In this document: positions 50,650 through 59,770 of the stretch, piece after piece
How the letters are laid out: each line of letters begins with the position of its first letter
How positions within the stretch are numbered: the stretch's first letter is position 1
From: Plasmopara viticola
Lineage: Eukaryota > Oomycota > Peronosporomycetes > Peronosporales > Peronosporaceae
DNA: 64,000 bases
Direction of reading: 5' to 3'
Assembly (NCBI GenBank): GCA_001695595.3
Contig: MBPM02000061.1
Coordinates: 372,001-436,000 of the forward strand
Program-made: the position numbers and the translations under genes
The notes under the pieces: generated by a model
Databases searched by the model: none
What the model saw: only the letters and a program-made list of their open reading frames with translations
What the model was told of the DNA's origin: nothing

Positions 50650-52283
50650 ACTGCATCCGGAACTTCATCGTCAAAATTCAGCACCATTTCGAGAAGAAGG
50701 TCAAGTTTGTTCGCCACGATGGAGCTCGAGAATTCGCTGCCAACTCTCTCAAGATGTTCTACGAAGATGAAGGCATCGAGCAACATGTCACCGTCCCGTA
50801 TGCGCATCAGACCAACGGGATGGCAGAGCGGGCCATCAGAACAATTGTCACCATCGGCCGGAGTCTGCTGCATCATGCAAAACTGGACAAGTGTTTCTGG
50901 GCCGAAGCAGCAATGACGGCGATCTACGTGAAGAACCGACTGCCATCGCCCAAGATTCCCCACATGACACCGTACGAACTCGTGCACAATTCCAAGCCAA
51001 GCGTCAAACACATGCGCGTTTTTGGGTGTCGAGCACACATCTTGACCCCAAGCGAAAAGCGCCTCAAGTGGGACCCCAAGGCCCGTGTCGGACTGTTCAT
51101 GGGGTACGAAGAAATCTCCAAAGCGTATCGAGTATTCGACATCGAGGCCGGACAAATAGTCATCAGTTGGGACGTCAACTTTGATGAATCAAGCTTTGGA
51201 CTTTCGGCGGACTCACCACATGAAGACCTGGAGGATGCGGTGCTGGACCTCGATTTGCTTGAGATAAACGAGGACAGCGTGCGTCAAGTCAACTACAAGC
51301 AGACTGGCAAGCGTAAATCACGACAGGACACGAATGTCGTACGCTCGGGTCATCGTCAAAGAGGACTGGAAGAATTAAGTGCGCCGGACAATGAACACGA
51401 CCACCACCGGAGAAGTCGATCAAGGACGCGGGATGTACTGATTGACGAGGAAGAAAAAGGGACTAGTGATCAAGATGATGATTCTACGCCGCCAACATTT
51501 TGGCGAGCCAGTGCAAACGCGGTCGAAGCAAGCGATCTGGCTGAGCCTGCAACTTTTCGAGATGCAGTCAATGGACCAGACCAAGTGAACTGCAAGGCCA
51601 TTCAAGCCGAGCTGAGTCGATGCGTTTTCGCGGAGTCTTTCGTGCTGCCAAGTTGCCGACCAACCAACGCGCCATTAATACCAAATGGGTATTCATGATC
51701 AAGCGAAAGGCGGATGGCTCGATCGAGAAATTCAAGGCGCGCCTCGTTGCTAAAGGATTCAAGCAGAAATACGGGATCGACTACATGGAGACGTTCTCAC
51801 CGGTCGTCAAGTACGCGACTCTACGAATGATTGTCGCAGTCACCAAGCACTTCGACTGGCCTTTGGACCAACTCGATGTTGTGACAGCGTTCTTGTACGG
51901 TGTGGTGAAGGAGAAAGTGTTCTGCGTCATCCCTGAAGGCGTCGAAATGGATGACGACTTCAACTGCCTTGAACTGGTGAAAGCGATCTACGGTCTCAAG
52001 CAAGCCTCGCGCGTCTGGAATGAGACTTTCGACGAATTCGTGTGCTCGATTGGTTTCCAAGTTTCGGGCTTGCATCAAGTTGGTGAACGGTCACTGCGTG
52101 CTGGTCCTGGTCTACGTGGACGATGTTTTGGTCACAGGCAGCTCACGAGACCTGATCGAGCAGACGAAGTGCTACCTCAAGACGCGTTTCGAAATGACGG
52201 ACAGTGGCAAGTGCACAGTTGTGCTGGGCATCGAGTTGGTGGATGAACCCAACGGCGGTATTATCATGTGCCAGCGACGCTAC
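50650..52283 (+). pseudogene. B4 integrase and RT, first copy
   Basis: From the frameshift at 50645: [144 protein letters not shown], acidic linker, FWRASANAVEASDLAEPATFRDAVNGPDQV, a one-base loss near 51614, GVFRAAKLPTNQRAINTKWVFMIKRKADGSIEKFKARLVAKGFKQKYGIDYMETFSPVVKYATLRMIVAVTKHFDWPLDQLDVVTAFLYGVVKEKVFCVIPEGVEMDDDFNCLELVKAIYGLKQASRVWNETFDEFVCSIGFQVS, a deletion of about a dozen bases, then YIKLVNGHCVLVLVYVDDVLVTGSS in the other frame. Ends at GCTAC before a B1 LTR piece. Confidence 0.9.
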
Positions 52284-52691
52284 TGTTGAATGAGCTGAAG
52301 AGGACGAAGGAAAAAACCCGAAGAGTCTGCGCGGAGGAAAACCGGAGCGAAGACACCTGAGTAGAAGAAGGAATATTTGGAAGTGAATTTATTAATTTGG
52401 TCCTTAGTTCACAACTCCTTGCTACATCTAAGCCATTCAATTATCTAAGCCAATCAGAATGACTCACCATCCGGGCGCAATCATCTTCCCATCCAGAAAC
52501 CGATCTTTTGCCCATCTTGAACCCGCTCTTTAAGTCAGTCATCAACTGATTGCAGATACCGGTACTTACCGGTATGAAGTCGCTGGTCGAGGCGTTACTT
52601 TTACAGCATCTTCGACAACACAAGCAACCAGCAACAAGCGCAGCTACGACACATTTGAGCTGCTCCACTTTGACATCTGTGGGCCCATGGA
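52284..52691 (-). repeat. Hybrid junction: B1 LTR, A1 LTR and B1 internal sequence, reversed
   Basis: 52284-52450 equals the start of the B1 LTR at 54428. Within the shared word tatctaagccaatca (52442-52456) it switches to the reverse complement of the A1 5' LTR (to 52620, rc of 57396-57575), continues as the rc of the A1/B1 junction and B1 pol (52621-52691, rc of 57325-57395), and then within gacatctgtgg(g)cccatgga it switches to B4 pol. Two joins, each in homology of about 15-22 bases. Confidence 0.9.
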
Positions 52692-54390
52692 ACTAGCGTC
52701 GATTGGTGGCAGCAGATATTTGCTATTGATCGTGAACGAAGCAAGTGGCTGCATGAAGGGATTCTGTTTGCGATCCAAGTCCGAGAGTAAAGACTGCATC
52801 CGGAACTTCATCGTCAAAATTCAGCACCATTTCGAGAAGAAGGTCAAGTTTGTTCGCCACGATGGAGCTCGAGAATTCGCTGCCAACTCTCTCAAGATGT
52901 TCTACGAAGATGAAGGCATCGAGCAACACGTCACCGTCCCGTATGCGCATCAGACCAACGGGATGGCAGAGCGGGCCATCAGAACAATTGTCACCATCGG
53001 CCGGAGTCTGCTGCATCATGCAATACTGGACAAGTGTTTCTGGGCCGAAGCAGCAATGACGGCGATCTACGTGAAGAACCGACTGCCATCGCCCAAGATT
53101 CCCCACATGACACCGTACGAACTCGTGCACAATTCCAAGCCAAGCGTCAAACACATGCGCGTTTTTGGGTGTCGAGCACACATCTTGACCCCAAGCGAAA
53201 ATCGCCTCAAGTGGGACCCCAAGGCCCGTGTCGGACTGTTCATGGGGTACGAAGAAATCTTCAAAGCGTATCGAGTATTCGACATCGAGGCCGGACAAAT
53301 AGTCATCAGTTGGGACGTCAACTTTGATGAATCAAGCTTTGGACTTTCGGCGGACTCACCACATGAAGACCTGGAGGATGCGGTGCTGGACCTCGATTTG
53401 CTTGAGATAAACGAGGACAGCGTGCGTCAAGTCAACTACAAGCAGACTGGCAAGCGTAAATCACGACAGGACACGAATGTCGTACGCTCGGGTCATCGTC
53501 AAAGAGGACTGGAAGAATTAAGTGCGCCGGACAATGAACACGACCACCACCGGAGAAGTCGATCAAGGACGCGGGATGTACTGATTGACGAGGAAGAAAA
53601 AGGGACTAGTGATCAAGATGATGATTCTACGCCGCCAACATTTTGGCGAGCCAGTGCAAACGCGGTCGAAGCAAGCGATCTGGCTGAGCCTGCAACTTTT
53701 CGAGATGCAGTCAATGGACCAGACCAAGTGAACTGCAAGGCCATTCAAGCCGAGCTTGAGTCGATGCGTCTTTGCGGAGTCTTTCGTGCTGCCAAGTTGC
53801 CGACCAACCAACGCGCCATTAATACCAAATGGGTATTCAAGATCAAGCGAAAGGCGGATGGCTCGATCGAGAAATTCAAGGCGCGCCTCGTTGCTAAAGG
53901 ATTCAAGCAGAAATACGGGATCGACTACATGGAGACGTTCTCACCGGTCGTCAAGTACGCGACTCTACGAATGATTGTCGCAGTCACCAAGCACTTCGAC
54001 TGGCCTTTGGACCAACTCGATGTTGTGACAGCGTTCTTGTACGGTGTGGTGAAGGAGAAAGTGTTCTGCGTCATCCCTGAAGGCGTCGAAATGGATGACG
54101 ACTTCAACTGCCTTGAACTGGTGAAAGCGATCTACGGTCTCAAGCAAGCCTCGCGCGTCTGGAATGAGACTTTCGACGAATTCGTGTGCTCGATTGGTTT
54201 CCAAGTTTCGGGCTTACATCAAGTTGGTGAACGGTCACTGCGTGCTGGTCCTGGTCTACGTGGACGATGTTTTGGTCACAGGCAGCTCACGAGACCTGAT
54301 CGAGCAGACGAAGTGCTACCTCAAGACGCGTTTCGAAATGACGGACAGTGGCAAGTGCACAGTTGTGCTGGGCATCGAGTTGGTGGATGA
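52687..54390 (+). CDS. B4 integrase and RT, second copy, open for 567 residues
   Basis: Nearly identical to 50545-52250 but keeps the bases lost at 50645 and 51614, so integrase core ([49 protein letters not shown]: middle Asp and Glu), linker and RT (YKARLVAKGFKQKYGIDYMETFSPVVKY, LDQLDVVTAFLYGVVKEKVF, GLKQASRVWNETFDEFVCSIGFQVS) are in one frame. The deletion before YIKLVNG is shared with copy 1; YVDDVLVTGSS is in another frame (54252-54290). The integrase N-terminus is absent, because the copy begins at the hybrid junction. Ends at GCTAC (54423-54427), the B1 target duplication. Confidence 0.92.
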   Translation: MELASIGGSRYLLLIVNEASGCMKGFCLRSKSESKDCIRNFIVKIQHHFEKKVKFVRHDGAREFAANSLKMFYEDEGIEQHVTVPYAHQTNGMAERAIRTIVTIGRSLLHHAILDKCFWAEAAMTAIYVKNRLPSPKIPHMTPYELVHNSKPSVKHMRVFGCRAHILTPSENRLKWDPKARVGLFMGYEEIFKAYRVFDIEAGQIVISWDVNFDESSFGLSADSPHEDLEDAVLDLDLLEINEDSVRQVNYKQTGKRKSRQDTNVVRSGHRQRGLEELSAPDNEHDHHRRSRSRTRDVLIDEEEKGTSDQDDDSTPPTFWRASANAVEASDLAEPATFRDAVNGPDQVNCKAIQAELESMRLCGVFRAAKLPTNQRAINTKWVFKIKRKADGSIEKFKARLVAKGFKQKYGIDYMETFSPVVKYATLRMIVAVTKHFDWPLDQLDVVTAFLYGVVKEKVFCVIPEGVEMDDDFNCLELVKAIYGLKQASRVWNETFDEFVCSIGFQVSGLHQVGERSLRAGPGLRGRCFGHRQLTRPDRADEVLPQDAFRNDGQWQVHSCAGHRVGG

Positions 54391-54427
54391 ACCCAACGGC
54401 GGTATTATCATGTGCCAGCGACGCTAC

Positions 54428-54778
54428 TGTTGAATGAGCTGAAGAGGACGAAGGAAAAAACCCGAAGAGTCTGCGCGGAGGAAAACCGGAGCGAAGACAC
54501 CTGAGTAGAAGAAGGAATATTTGGAAGTGAATTTATTAATTTGGTCCTTAGTTCACAACTCCTTGCTACATCTAAGCCATTCAATTATCTAAGCCAATCA
54601 AAAGAGCTTACCATCTGGGCGCAATCATCTTCCCATCCGGGCGCAATAATCCTGAGTGCGCCTGTCCGTGTGTCTGTCCATGGCGTCATCTTTGTATGTT
54701 TAAACCGTTGGACAGCCGCTCGTATTGGACAGCCTTGGAAACCGGAAAAAAACGGGGGGAAACCGGTTACCTTCAATA
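54428..54778 (-). repeat. B1 3' LTR
   Basis: 351 bp; minus strand TATTGAAGGTAACCGG to CAGCTCATTCAACA. Preceded on that strand by pol stop plus purine tract TGAGGGGGAG (54779-54788). Confidence 0.95.
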
Positions 54779-54788
54779 CTCCCCCTCA
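54779..54788 (-). other. B1 polypurine tract overlapping the pol stop
   Basis: On the minus strand TGAGGGGGAG: its first three bases are the pol stop codon and its last base abuts the LTR. Plus-strand priming site by family rule. Confidence 0.8.
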
Positions 54789-57329
54789 ATACGAGCACGC
54801 GTGAATCCCGAGAGCCTTTTTTAGGTCGGCATGACGTGGTCCTGGCAGCCCTTTCGTCATGATGTCCGCCAGCATGATCGCAGTCTCGCAGTACTCCAAC
54901 TTCACTTCACCGCGCTTGACTTCATCACGAATGTGGTGATACTTGATGTCGATGTGCTTGGCCCGACACTGGTTGTCTTCCATGATCTTTAGCTCGGGGT
55001 CCGACTTATCCATCGCTGCAGCTAGAATCTCGCAGAGTAGACGATGTACCCACTTGCCTTCCTGAATTGCAAGACTTAGCGCGATGTACTCCGCTTCGCT
55101 TGTAGACAGCGACACACTTGACTGCTTCTTGCTTCCCCAGCTTACAGGAGCACCCATCAGCAAATACACATAGCCCGAAGTCGACTTGCGGTCAGCATGA
55201 TCTCCAGCCCAGTCCGCGTCGGAATATCCAAGAAAGTCCACCTTGTTGCCAGACTTGAAGCAAAGACCGTGTGACTTGGTTCCTTGCAGATAGCGTAGAA
55301 TACGCTTAACTGCAATCCAGTGCTCGGCTTGTGGGCTCTCCATGAAGCGCGAAACGTAGCCAACAGCAAAAGCGATGTCTGGACGTGTCGCTGTTGCCAA
55401 GTGCATGAGAGCACCCACTGCTTCACGAAATGGAGCGTTGACCTTGGATGTTACATTGCTCGAAACAAGTCGTAAACTTATGTCCGTCGGACTAATCACA
55501 GCCTTGCAGTCGTCCATTCCAAAACGCTTGAGAATGTCCTCCACGTAACGTCGCTGGCACATTGTCACGCTGCCATCAGCGTTGTCCACTAGCTCGATGC
55601 CCAAAACAAACGCACACTTGCCGCTGTCCGTCATCTCGAAGCGCATCTTCAAGTCACTCTTTGTTGGCGCGATCAGCTCATTCGAGCTGCCGGTAACGAG
55701 CACATCATCGACGTACGCCAGCAAAAGTACACACTTGCCGTCCGTTACCTTGATGTACAGACAGGGGTCGAAATGGGACACTTGAAATCCGATCGAGCAT
55801 ACAAACTCGTCAAACGTCTCGTTCCATACACGCGAAGCTTGCTTCAGGCCGTAAATCGCCTTGACCAATTCCAAACAGTTGTGGTCACCGTCAAGCTCCA
55901 TACCTTCGGGTACCATACAATACACGACTTCTTTCATAACGCCGTAAAGGAACGCCGTCACCAAATCCAGTTGATCCAGAGGCCACCCAAAGTACTTGGT
56001 CAAGCTGATCACCATTCGCAATGTCACATACTTGACAACGGGCGAGAACGTTTCCGTATAATCGATGCCAAATTTTTGCTTGAATCCTTTAGCCACGAGA
56101 CGCGCCTTGTACTTTTCAATGGATCCGTCGGCCTTGCGCTTAATCTTGAACACCCACTTGGTTCCAATGGCTTGCTGTCCGGTGGGCAGTTTAGCGGCTC
56201 GAAACACGCCACGAAGGTGCAACGAGTCCAGTTCTGCATGGATATCCTTGCGCCAGTGAACTTGGTCAGGCCCGCTAACAGCATCTTGAAATGTCGTTGG
56301 CTCTGACAGATCGCCGGCTTCGACCGCGTTTGCACTTGCTCGCCAAAAGACAGGAGGGGTAGCGTCATCATCCGGTGTGGCTTTCTCTTCTTCATCCACG
56401 GGAAAACGTGATGTCCGCTCGACTGATCTGCGCTTGGCTCGACGTTCGTTTGACCCTTCAGGAGCGCTTCCCTCTTCAAGTCCAGCTCCGTGATGCTCAT
56501 GGTTGGTGCTTGTCGAGTTGCGATCAGTATTCGTCACACTTGTACGCTCCTTGCGCTTTCCCGCCTGCTTGAAGATCATCGGATGAGCTGCATCCAGATC
56601 ATTGATGCTTAGCGAGTCGAGGTCGAAATCGTCGTCGTCATATTCATGATCACCACTACTCATATCCAAGATGCCGAAACTTGATTCGTCGAAGGTGACA
56701 TCGCGAGTAATCACCACTTGTCCAGCCTCAATATCAAAAACCCTATAAGCCTTGGACACCTCTTCGTAGCCCACGAAAATCCCTGCACGAGCCTTGGGGT
56801 CCCACTTGAGCCGCTTTTCTTTCGGAGTGAGAACGTAAGTCCGGCACCCGAAAACACGCATATGTTTGACGCTTGGCTTGAACTTGTGCACGATCTCAAA
56901 AGGAGTCTTGTTGCTAACCTTGGGCGACGGAAGGCGATTCTTGATGTAGATAGCCACCATAGCAGCTTCACCCCAAAAGCACTTGTCCAACTTGGCATGG
57001 TGCAGTATGCTGCGGCCGATTGTGACGATGGTTCTGATGGCGCGCTCCGCTGTGCCGTTAGTCCGGTGTGCGTATGGCACCGTAGTTTGCTGCTCGATAC
57101 CTTCATCTTCGTAAAAAGCTTGAAGCGAGCTTGTTGCAAATTCCCGAGCTCCGTCGTGTCGTACAAACTTGACCTTCTTGCTGAACTGTGTCTGCACCAT
57201 CAAGATGTACTTCTTGACGCATTCCTCGCTTTCGGACTTGGCGCGCAGGCAGAATCCCTTCATACACCCGCTTGCTTCATCCACGATTAGCAAGAGATAC
57301 TTGCTCCCGCCGAGAGAGTTTGTCTCCAT
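54786..57329 (-). CDS. B1 integrase core, RT and RNase H polyprotein part
   Basis: 847 residues without a stop; biological sequence begins upstream at [19 protein letters not shown] (57390 down). Integrase core: FDICGPM (first Asp, just upstream), [64 protein letters not shown]. Then FGCRTYVLTPKEKRLKWDPKARAGIFVGYEE, acidic linker, FWRASANAVEAGDLSEPTTFQDAVSGPDQVHWRKDI, RT (KYKARLVAKGFKQKFGIDYTETFSPVVKYVTLRM, LDQLDLVTAFLYGVMKEVVY, YVDDVLVTGSS), RNase H (SDADWAGDHADRKSTSGY, STSEAEYIAL, MEDNQ). A 12-residue gap (EDNQCRAKH) removes SCIK..VNHG, the only lesion seen. RT and RNase H copy RNA into cDNA in the particle. Confidence 0.95.
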   Translation of the reverse strand: METNSLGGSKYLLLIVDEASGCMKGFCLRAKSESEECVKKYILMVQTQFSKKVKFVRHDGAREFATSSLQAFYEDEGIEQQTTVPYAHRTNGTAERAIRTIVTIGRSILHHAKLDKCFWGEAAMVAIYIKNRLPSPKVSNKTPFEIVHKFKPSVKHMRVFGCRTYVLTPKEKRLKWDPKARAGIFVGYEEVSKAYRVFDIEAGQVVITRDVTFDESSFGILDMSSGDHEYDDDDFDLDSLSINDLDAAHPMIFKQAGKRKERTSVTNTDRNSTSTNHEHHGAGLEEGSAPEGSNERRAKRRSVERTSRFPVDEEEKATPDDDATPPVFWRASANAVEAGDLSEPTTFQDAVSGPDQVHWRKDIHAELDSLHLRGVFRAAKLPTGQQAIGTKWVFKIKRKADGSIEKYKARLVAKGFKQKFGIDYTETFSPVVKYVTLRMVISLTKYFGWPLDQLDLVTAFLYGVMKEVVYCMVPEGMELDGDHNCLELVKAIYGLKQASRVWNETFDEFVCSIGFQVSHFDPCLYIKVTDGKCVLLLAYVDDVLVTGSSNELIAPTKSDLKMRFEMTDSGKCAFVLGIELVDNADGSVTMCQRRYVEDILKRFGMDDCKAVISPTDISLRLVSSNVTSKVNAPFREAVGALMHLATATRPDIAFAVGYVSRFMESPQAEHWIAVKRILRYLQGTKSHGLCFKSGNKVDFLGYSDADWAGDHADRKSTSGYVYLLMGAPVSWGSKKQSSVSLSTSEAEYIALSLAIQEGKWVHRLLCEILAAAMDKSDPELKIMEDNQCRAKHIDIKYHHIRDEVKRGEVKLEYCETAIMLADIMTKGLPGPRHADLKKALGIHACSY

Positions 57330-57395
57330 GGGCCCACAGATGTCAAAGTGGAGCAGCTCAAATGTGTCGTAGCTGCGCTTGTTGCTGGTTGCTTG
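57330..57395 (-). pseudogene. B1 integrase start beside the A1 insertion
   Basis: Minus strand CAAGC AACCAGCAACAAGCGC then [17 protein letters not shown]. The bases AGCAACCAGCAACAAGCGC are one longer than the AGCAACCGGGATAAGCGC of the B6 copy at 12913-12930, so the gag-protease frame and the pol frame of B1 do not meet in phase even without A1: a +1 shift at the insertion site. GCTTG at 57391-57395 is the A1 target duplication. Confidence 0.85.
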
Positions 57396-57675
57396 TGTTG
57401 TCGAAGATGCTGTAAAAGTAACGCCTCGACCAGCGACTTCATACCGGTAAGTACCGGTATCTGCAATCAGTTGATGACTGACTTAAAGAGCGGGTTCAAG
57501 ATGGGCAAAAGATCGGTTTCTGGATGGGAAGATGATTGCGCCCGGATGGTGAGTCATTCTGATTGGCTTAGATAAATCATTGGCTTAGAGGTAGCATGTA
57601 GTTGTGAACTAAGGACCATTAAATATATTTACTTTGCATTTTGCCATCTTCAGCTCAAGTGACCTTTATTCAATA
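57396..57675 (+). repeat. A1 5' LTR
   Basis: TGTTGTCGAAGATGCTGT to CCTTTATTCAATA. One gatgattgcgcccgg unit. Initiator-like TTTACTTTGCATTTTG near 57628 with upstream ttaaatata; predicted R+U5 only about 45 bases. Confidence 0.98.
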
Positions 57676-57687
57676 GGTTATGAGCCC
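57676..57687 (+). promoter_or_regulatory. A1 primer-binding site containing the gag start codon
   Basis: GGTTATGAGCCC directly after the LTR. It is the complement of GGGCTCATAACC, the anticodon arm and loop of initiator tRNA-Met, as in Drosophila copia, which uses a tRNA-iMet fragment cut in the anticodon loop. The ATG at 57680 pairs with the CAU anticodon. Confidence 0.85.
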
Positions 57688-59770
57688 AAGCCCCGCAGAC
57701 TCTGCCTTCTTCGCCCCCGCCTCTGACACCGCCTTCGCCGCCACCATGGACGCCACACCGAGCCGAATCAACAAGTTCGACGGAACGAACTTCCATACGT
57801 GGAAGTTCAAGATGCGAATGGTGTTGGAGGAGCGCGACCTCTGGGAAGTTGCGAGCGGGGAGATAAAGCTTGAGCAGCTGAGTAACCCGATGGACCAGTC
57901 GACCTTTAAGCGTAAGGCTCGAAAGGCGCTGGCGATAATCTGTCTTGCGATGGAGGACTCGCAGCTGCCTCTGGTTCGCTCGGCCAAGGATGCGTATGAT
58001 GCATGGTCAAGATTGGAAGGACACTTCGAGAAGAGGAGCCTGGCAAACAAGCTCTTCCTTCGTCGCAGGTTCTTCACGACGATGATGGAGGATGGCGACG
58101 GTGTGCTAGAGCACATCAACAAGCTCAAGACGTTGGCCGAGCAGCTTGACGCGGTGGGCGCCCCGGTGAGTGAGGACGACCTGGTAATCACGCTTCTTGG
58201 AAGTCTGTGTGATTCGTACCAGTTCCTCATCACGGCGCTGGAGTCGCGCTCGGACACGCTGACATGGGAGCTTGTGACGTCGCGTCTGTTACACGAAGAG
58301 ATGAAACGCAAGGAACAAGGTGGCGGCGTCGATGGAGCCGCGCACGGGCAAGGACAAGCGTTTGTGACGTCGGACAACGGACGGCGCAAGGGACGACAAG
58401 CGACTGCTAAGGCCAGCAGTGCGTGCCATTACTGTGGAGAACACGGGCATTGGATCGCCAAGTGCCCCGTGAGAATTCGTGAAAACGCAGATCGACAACG
58501 GCCAGCACAGCGTGCAAATATCGCGCAGAGCGAAGTCGACTCTGGTGATTTTCTCTTCTCGGTTGGTGGAAACTCAAGCACCACCAAGTCGAGTTGCGTA
58601 TGGCTAGTTGACTCGGGTGCAACGCAGCACATGACTTTTTCAAGAGAGTTCATGAGAAATTACAAGGAAATTCCTCCGGTGGATGTACATCTCGCAGACG
58701 ACGGTGTTGTTCAAGCGATCGGGACTGGCGACATTATAATGTCTCTGAAGACGGCCCACGGAAACAAGAAGGGCATGCTTCGTGGAGTATGGCATATTCC
58801 AAAGCTATCGCGCAATCTTTTCTCTGTTGGACGATTTACAAAAGATGTTGGACCAGTCACGTTCGAAGCCGATGGCTGTTTTGCGCAGGCAAAGGGAATG
58901 CAGTGGAAGCTTGGAGCCCGCGAGGGCAAAGGGCTGTTTAAACTGTGTATGACGCCAGTCAGCACCAACGAAGCCAATGTGACAAGCTCGTCGGGATGTC
59001 ATGGGGACACCACTTCGTACCTCTGGCACCTTCGACTTGGGCACATTGGACATAGTGGTCTGGAAACTATCGTCAAGAAAAACTATGGTGTTGGCATTGA
59101 CCTCGCTTCCGTGAAACAGTGGGAGCTGTGTGATGGTTGTGCACTTGGCAAACAAACGCGAGTGAGTTTTATGCCAAAGTCGCCTTATCATGCAAAGAAA
59201 CTGTTGGAAGTAATTCACAGTGATGTGTGTGGACCTATGCAGTCGACGACTTTTAGCGGCAAGCGGTATTTTGTCACTTTCACCGACGAGTACTCGCACT
59301 TTACAACGGTATTTTTGCTGCGAAACAAGTCTGAAGTTGCCACCAAATTTGCCGAGTTTGTTGCGTTTGCCGAAACTCAGACTGGCAAAGTTGTCAAAGT
59401 ACTTCGCTGCGATAATGGAGGTGAGTACACATCGAGTGACATGGCCAAGTTCTGCAAGCGACGTGGTATGGAGCAGAAGTTTACGCCTCCTTATACACCA
59501 CAGCTAAATGGAGTGGCTGAACGCATGAACCGGACTTTGGTGGAATGTGCAAGATGCATGATCGAGCACGCTGGACTTCCAAAGACTTATTGGGGAGAGG
59601 CTGTTATGACCTCCGCTTTCCTTCGCAATCGTTGCCCGACGCGAGGTATTGCTATGGATAAATCGCCATACCAAGTTTGGACTAAAAGAAGACCTGTACT
59701 GACGAATTTGAAGGTTTTTCGGATGCCATGCTTTTGTCTCGATTCCGAAGGAAAAGCGCAGCAAGTTTGA
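57680..59770 (+). CDS. A1 gag, protease and integrase
   Basis: One frame of 696 codons. Gag residues 1-240 (SRINKFDGTNFHTWKFKMRMVLEERDLWEV, AIICLAMEDSQLPLVRS, SLANKLFLRRRFFTTMMEDGDGVLEHINKLKTLAEQLDAVGAPVSEDDLVITLLGSL). CCHC knuckle C249 to C262 (CHYCGEHGHWIAKC), RNA binding. Protease D311-S-G (VWLVDSGATQHMT). Integrase zinc H450, H455, C484, C487; catalytic D515 (HSDVCGP), D578 (CDNGGEY) and E614 (GVAERMN), D-35-E spacing as in copia. WGEAVMTSAFLRNRCPTRG follows. A base gained near 59719 shifts KVFGCHAF to KVFRMPCF; the frame closes 17 codons later. Confidence 0.97.
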   Translation: MSPSPADSAFFAPASDTAFAATMDATPSRINKFDGTNFHTWKFKMRMVLEERDLWEVASGEIKLEQLSNPMDQSTFKRKARKALAIICLAMEDSQLPLVRSAKDAYDAWSRLEGHFEKRSLANKLFLRRRFFTTMMEDGDGVLEHINKLKTLAEQLDAVGAPVSEDDLVITLLGSLCDSYQFLITALESRSDTLTWELVTSRLLHEEMKRKEQGGGVDGAAHGQGQAFVTSDNGRRKGRQATAKASSACHYCGEHGHWIAKCPVRIRENADRQRPAQRANIAQSEVDSGDFLFSVGGNSSTTKSSCVWLVDSGATQHMTFSREFMRNYKEIPPVDVHLADDGVVQAIGTGDIIMSLKTAHGNKKGMLRGVWHIPKLSRNLFSVGRFTKDVGPVTFEADGCFAQAKGMQWKLGAREGKGLFKLCMTPVSTNEANVTSSSGCHGDTTSYLWHLRLGHIGHSGLETIVKKNYGVGIDLASVKQWELCDGCALGKQTRVSFMPKSPYHAKKLLEVIHSDVCGPMQSTTFSGKRYFVTFTDEYSHFTTVFLLRNKSEVATKFAEFVAFAETQTGKVVKVLRCDNGGEYTSSDMAKFCKRRGMEQKFTPPYTPQLNGVAERMNRTLVECARCMIEHAGLPKTYWGEAVMTSAFLRNRCPTRGIAMDKSPYQVWTKRRPVLTNLKVFRMPCFCLDSEGKAQQV

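Noticed and set aside
57676..57687. Part of a tRNA-Met gene
   Set aside because: Only the 12-base anticodon-arm complement is present, always directly after an LTR; no acceptor, D or T arm nearby.
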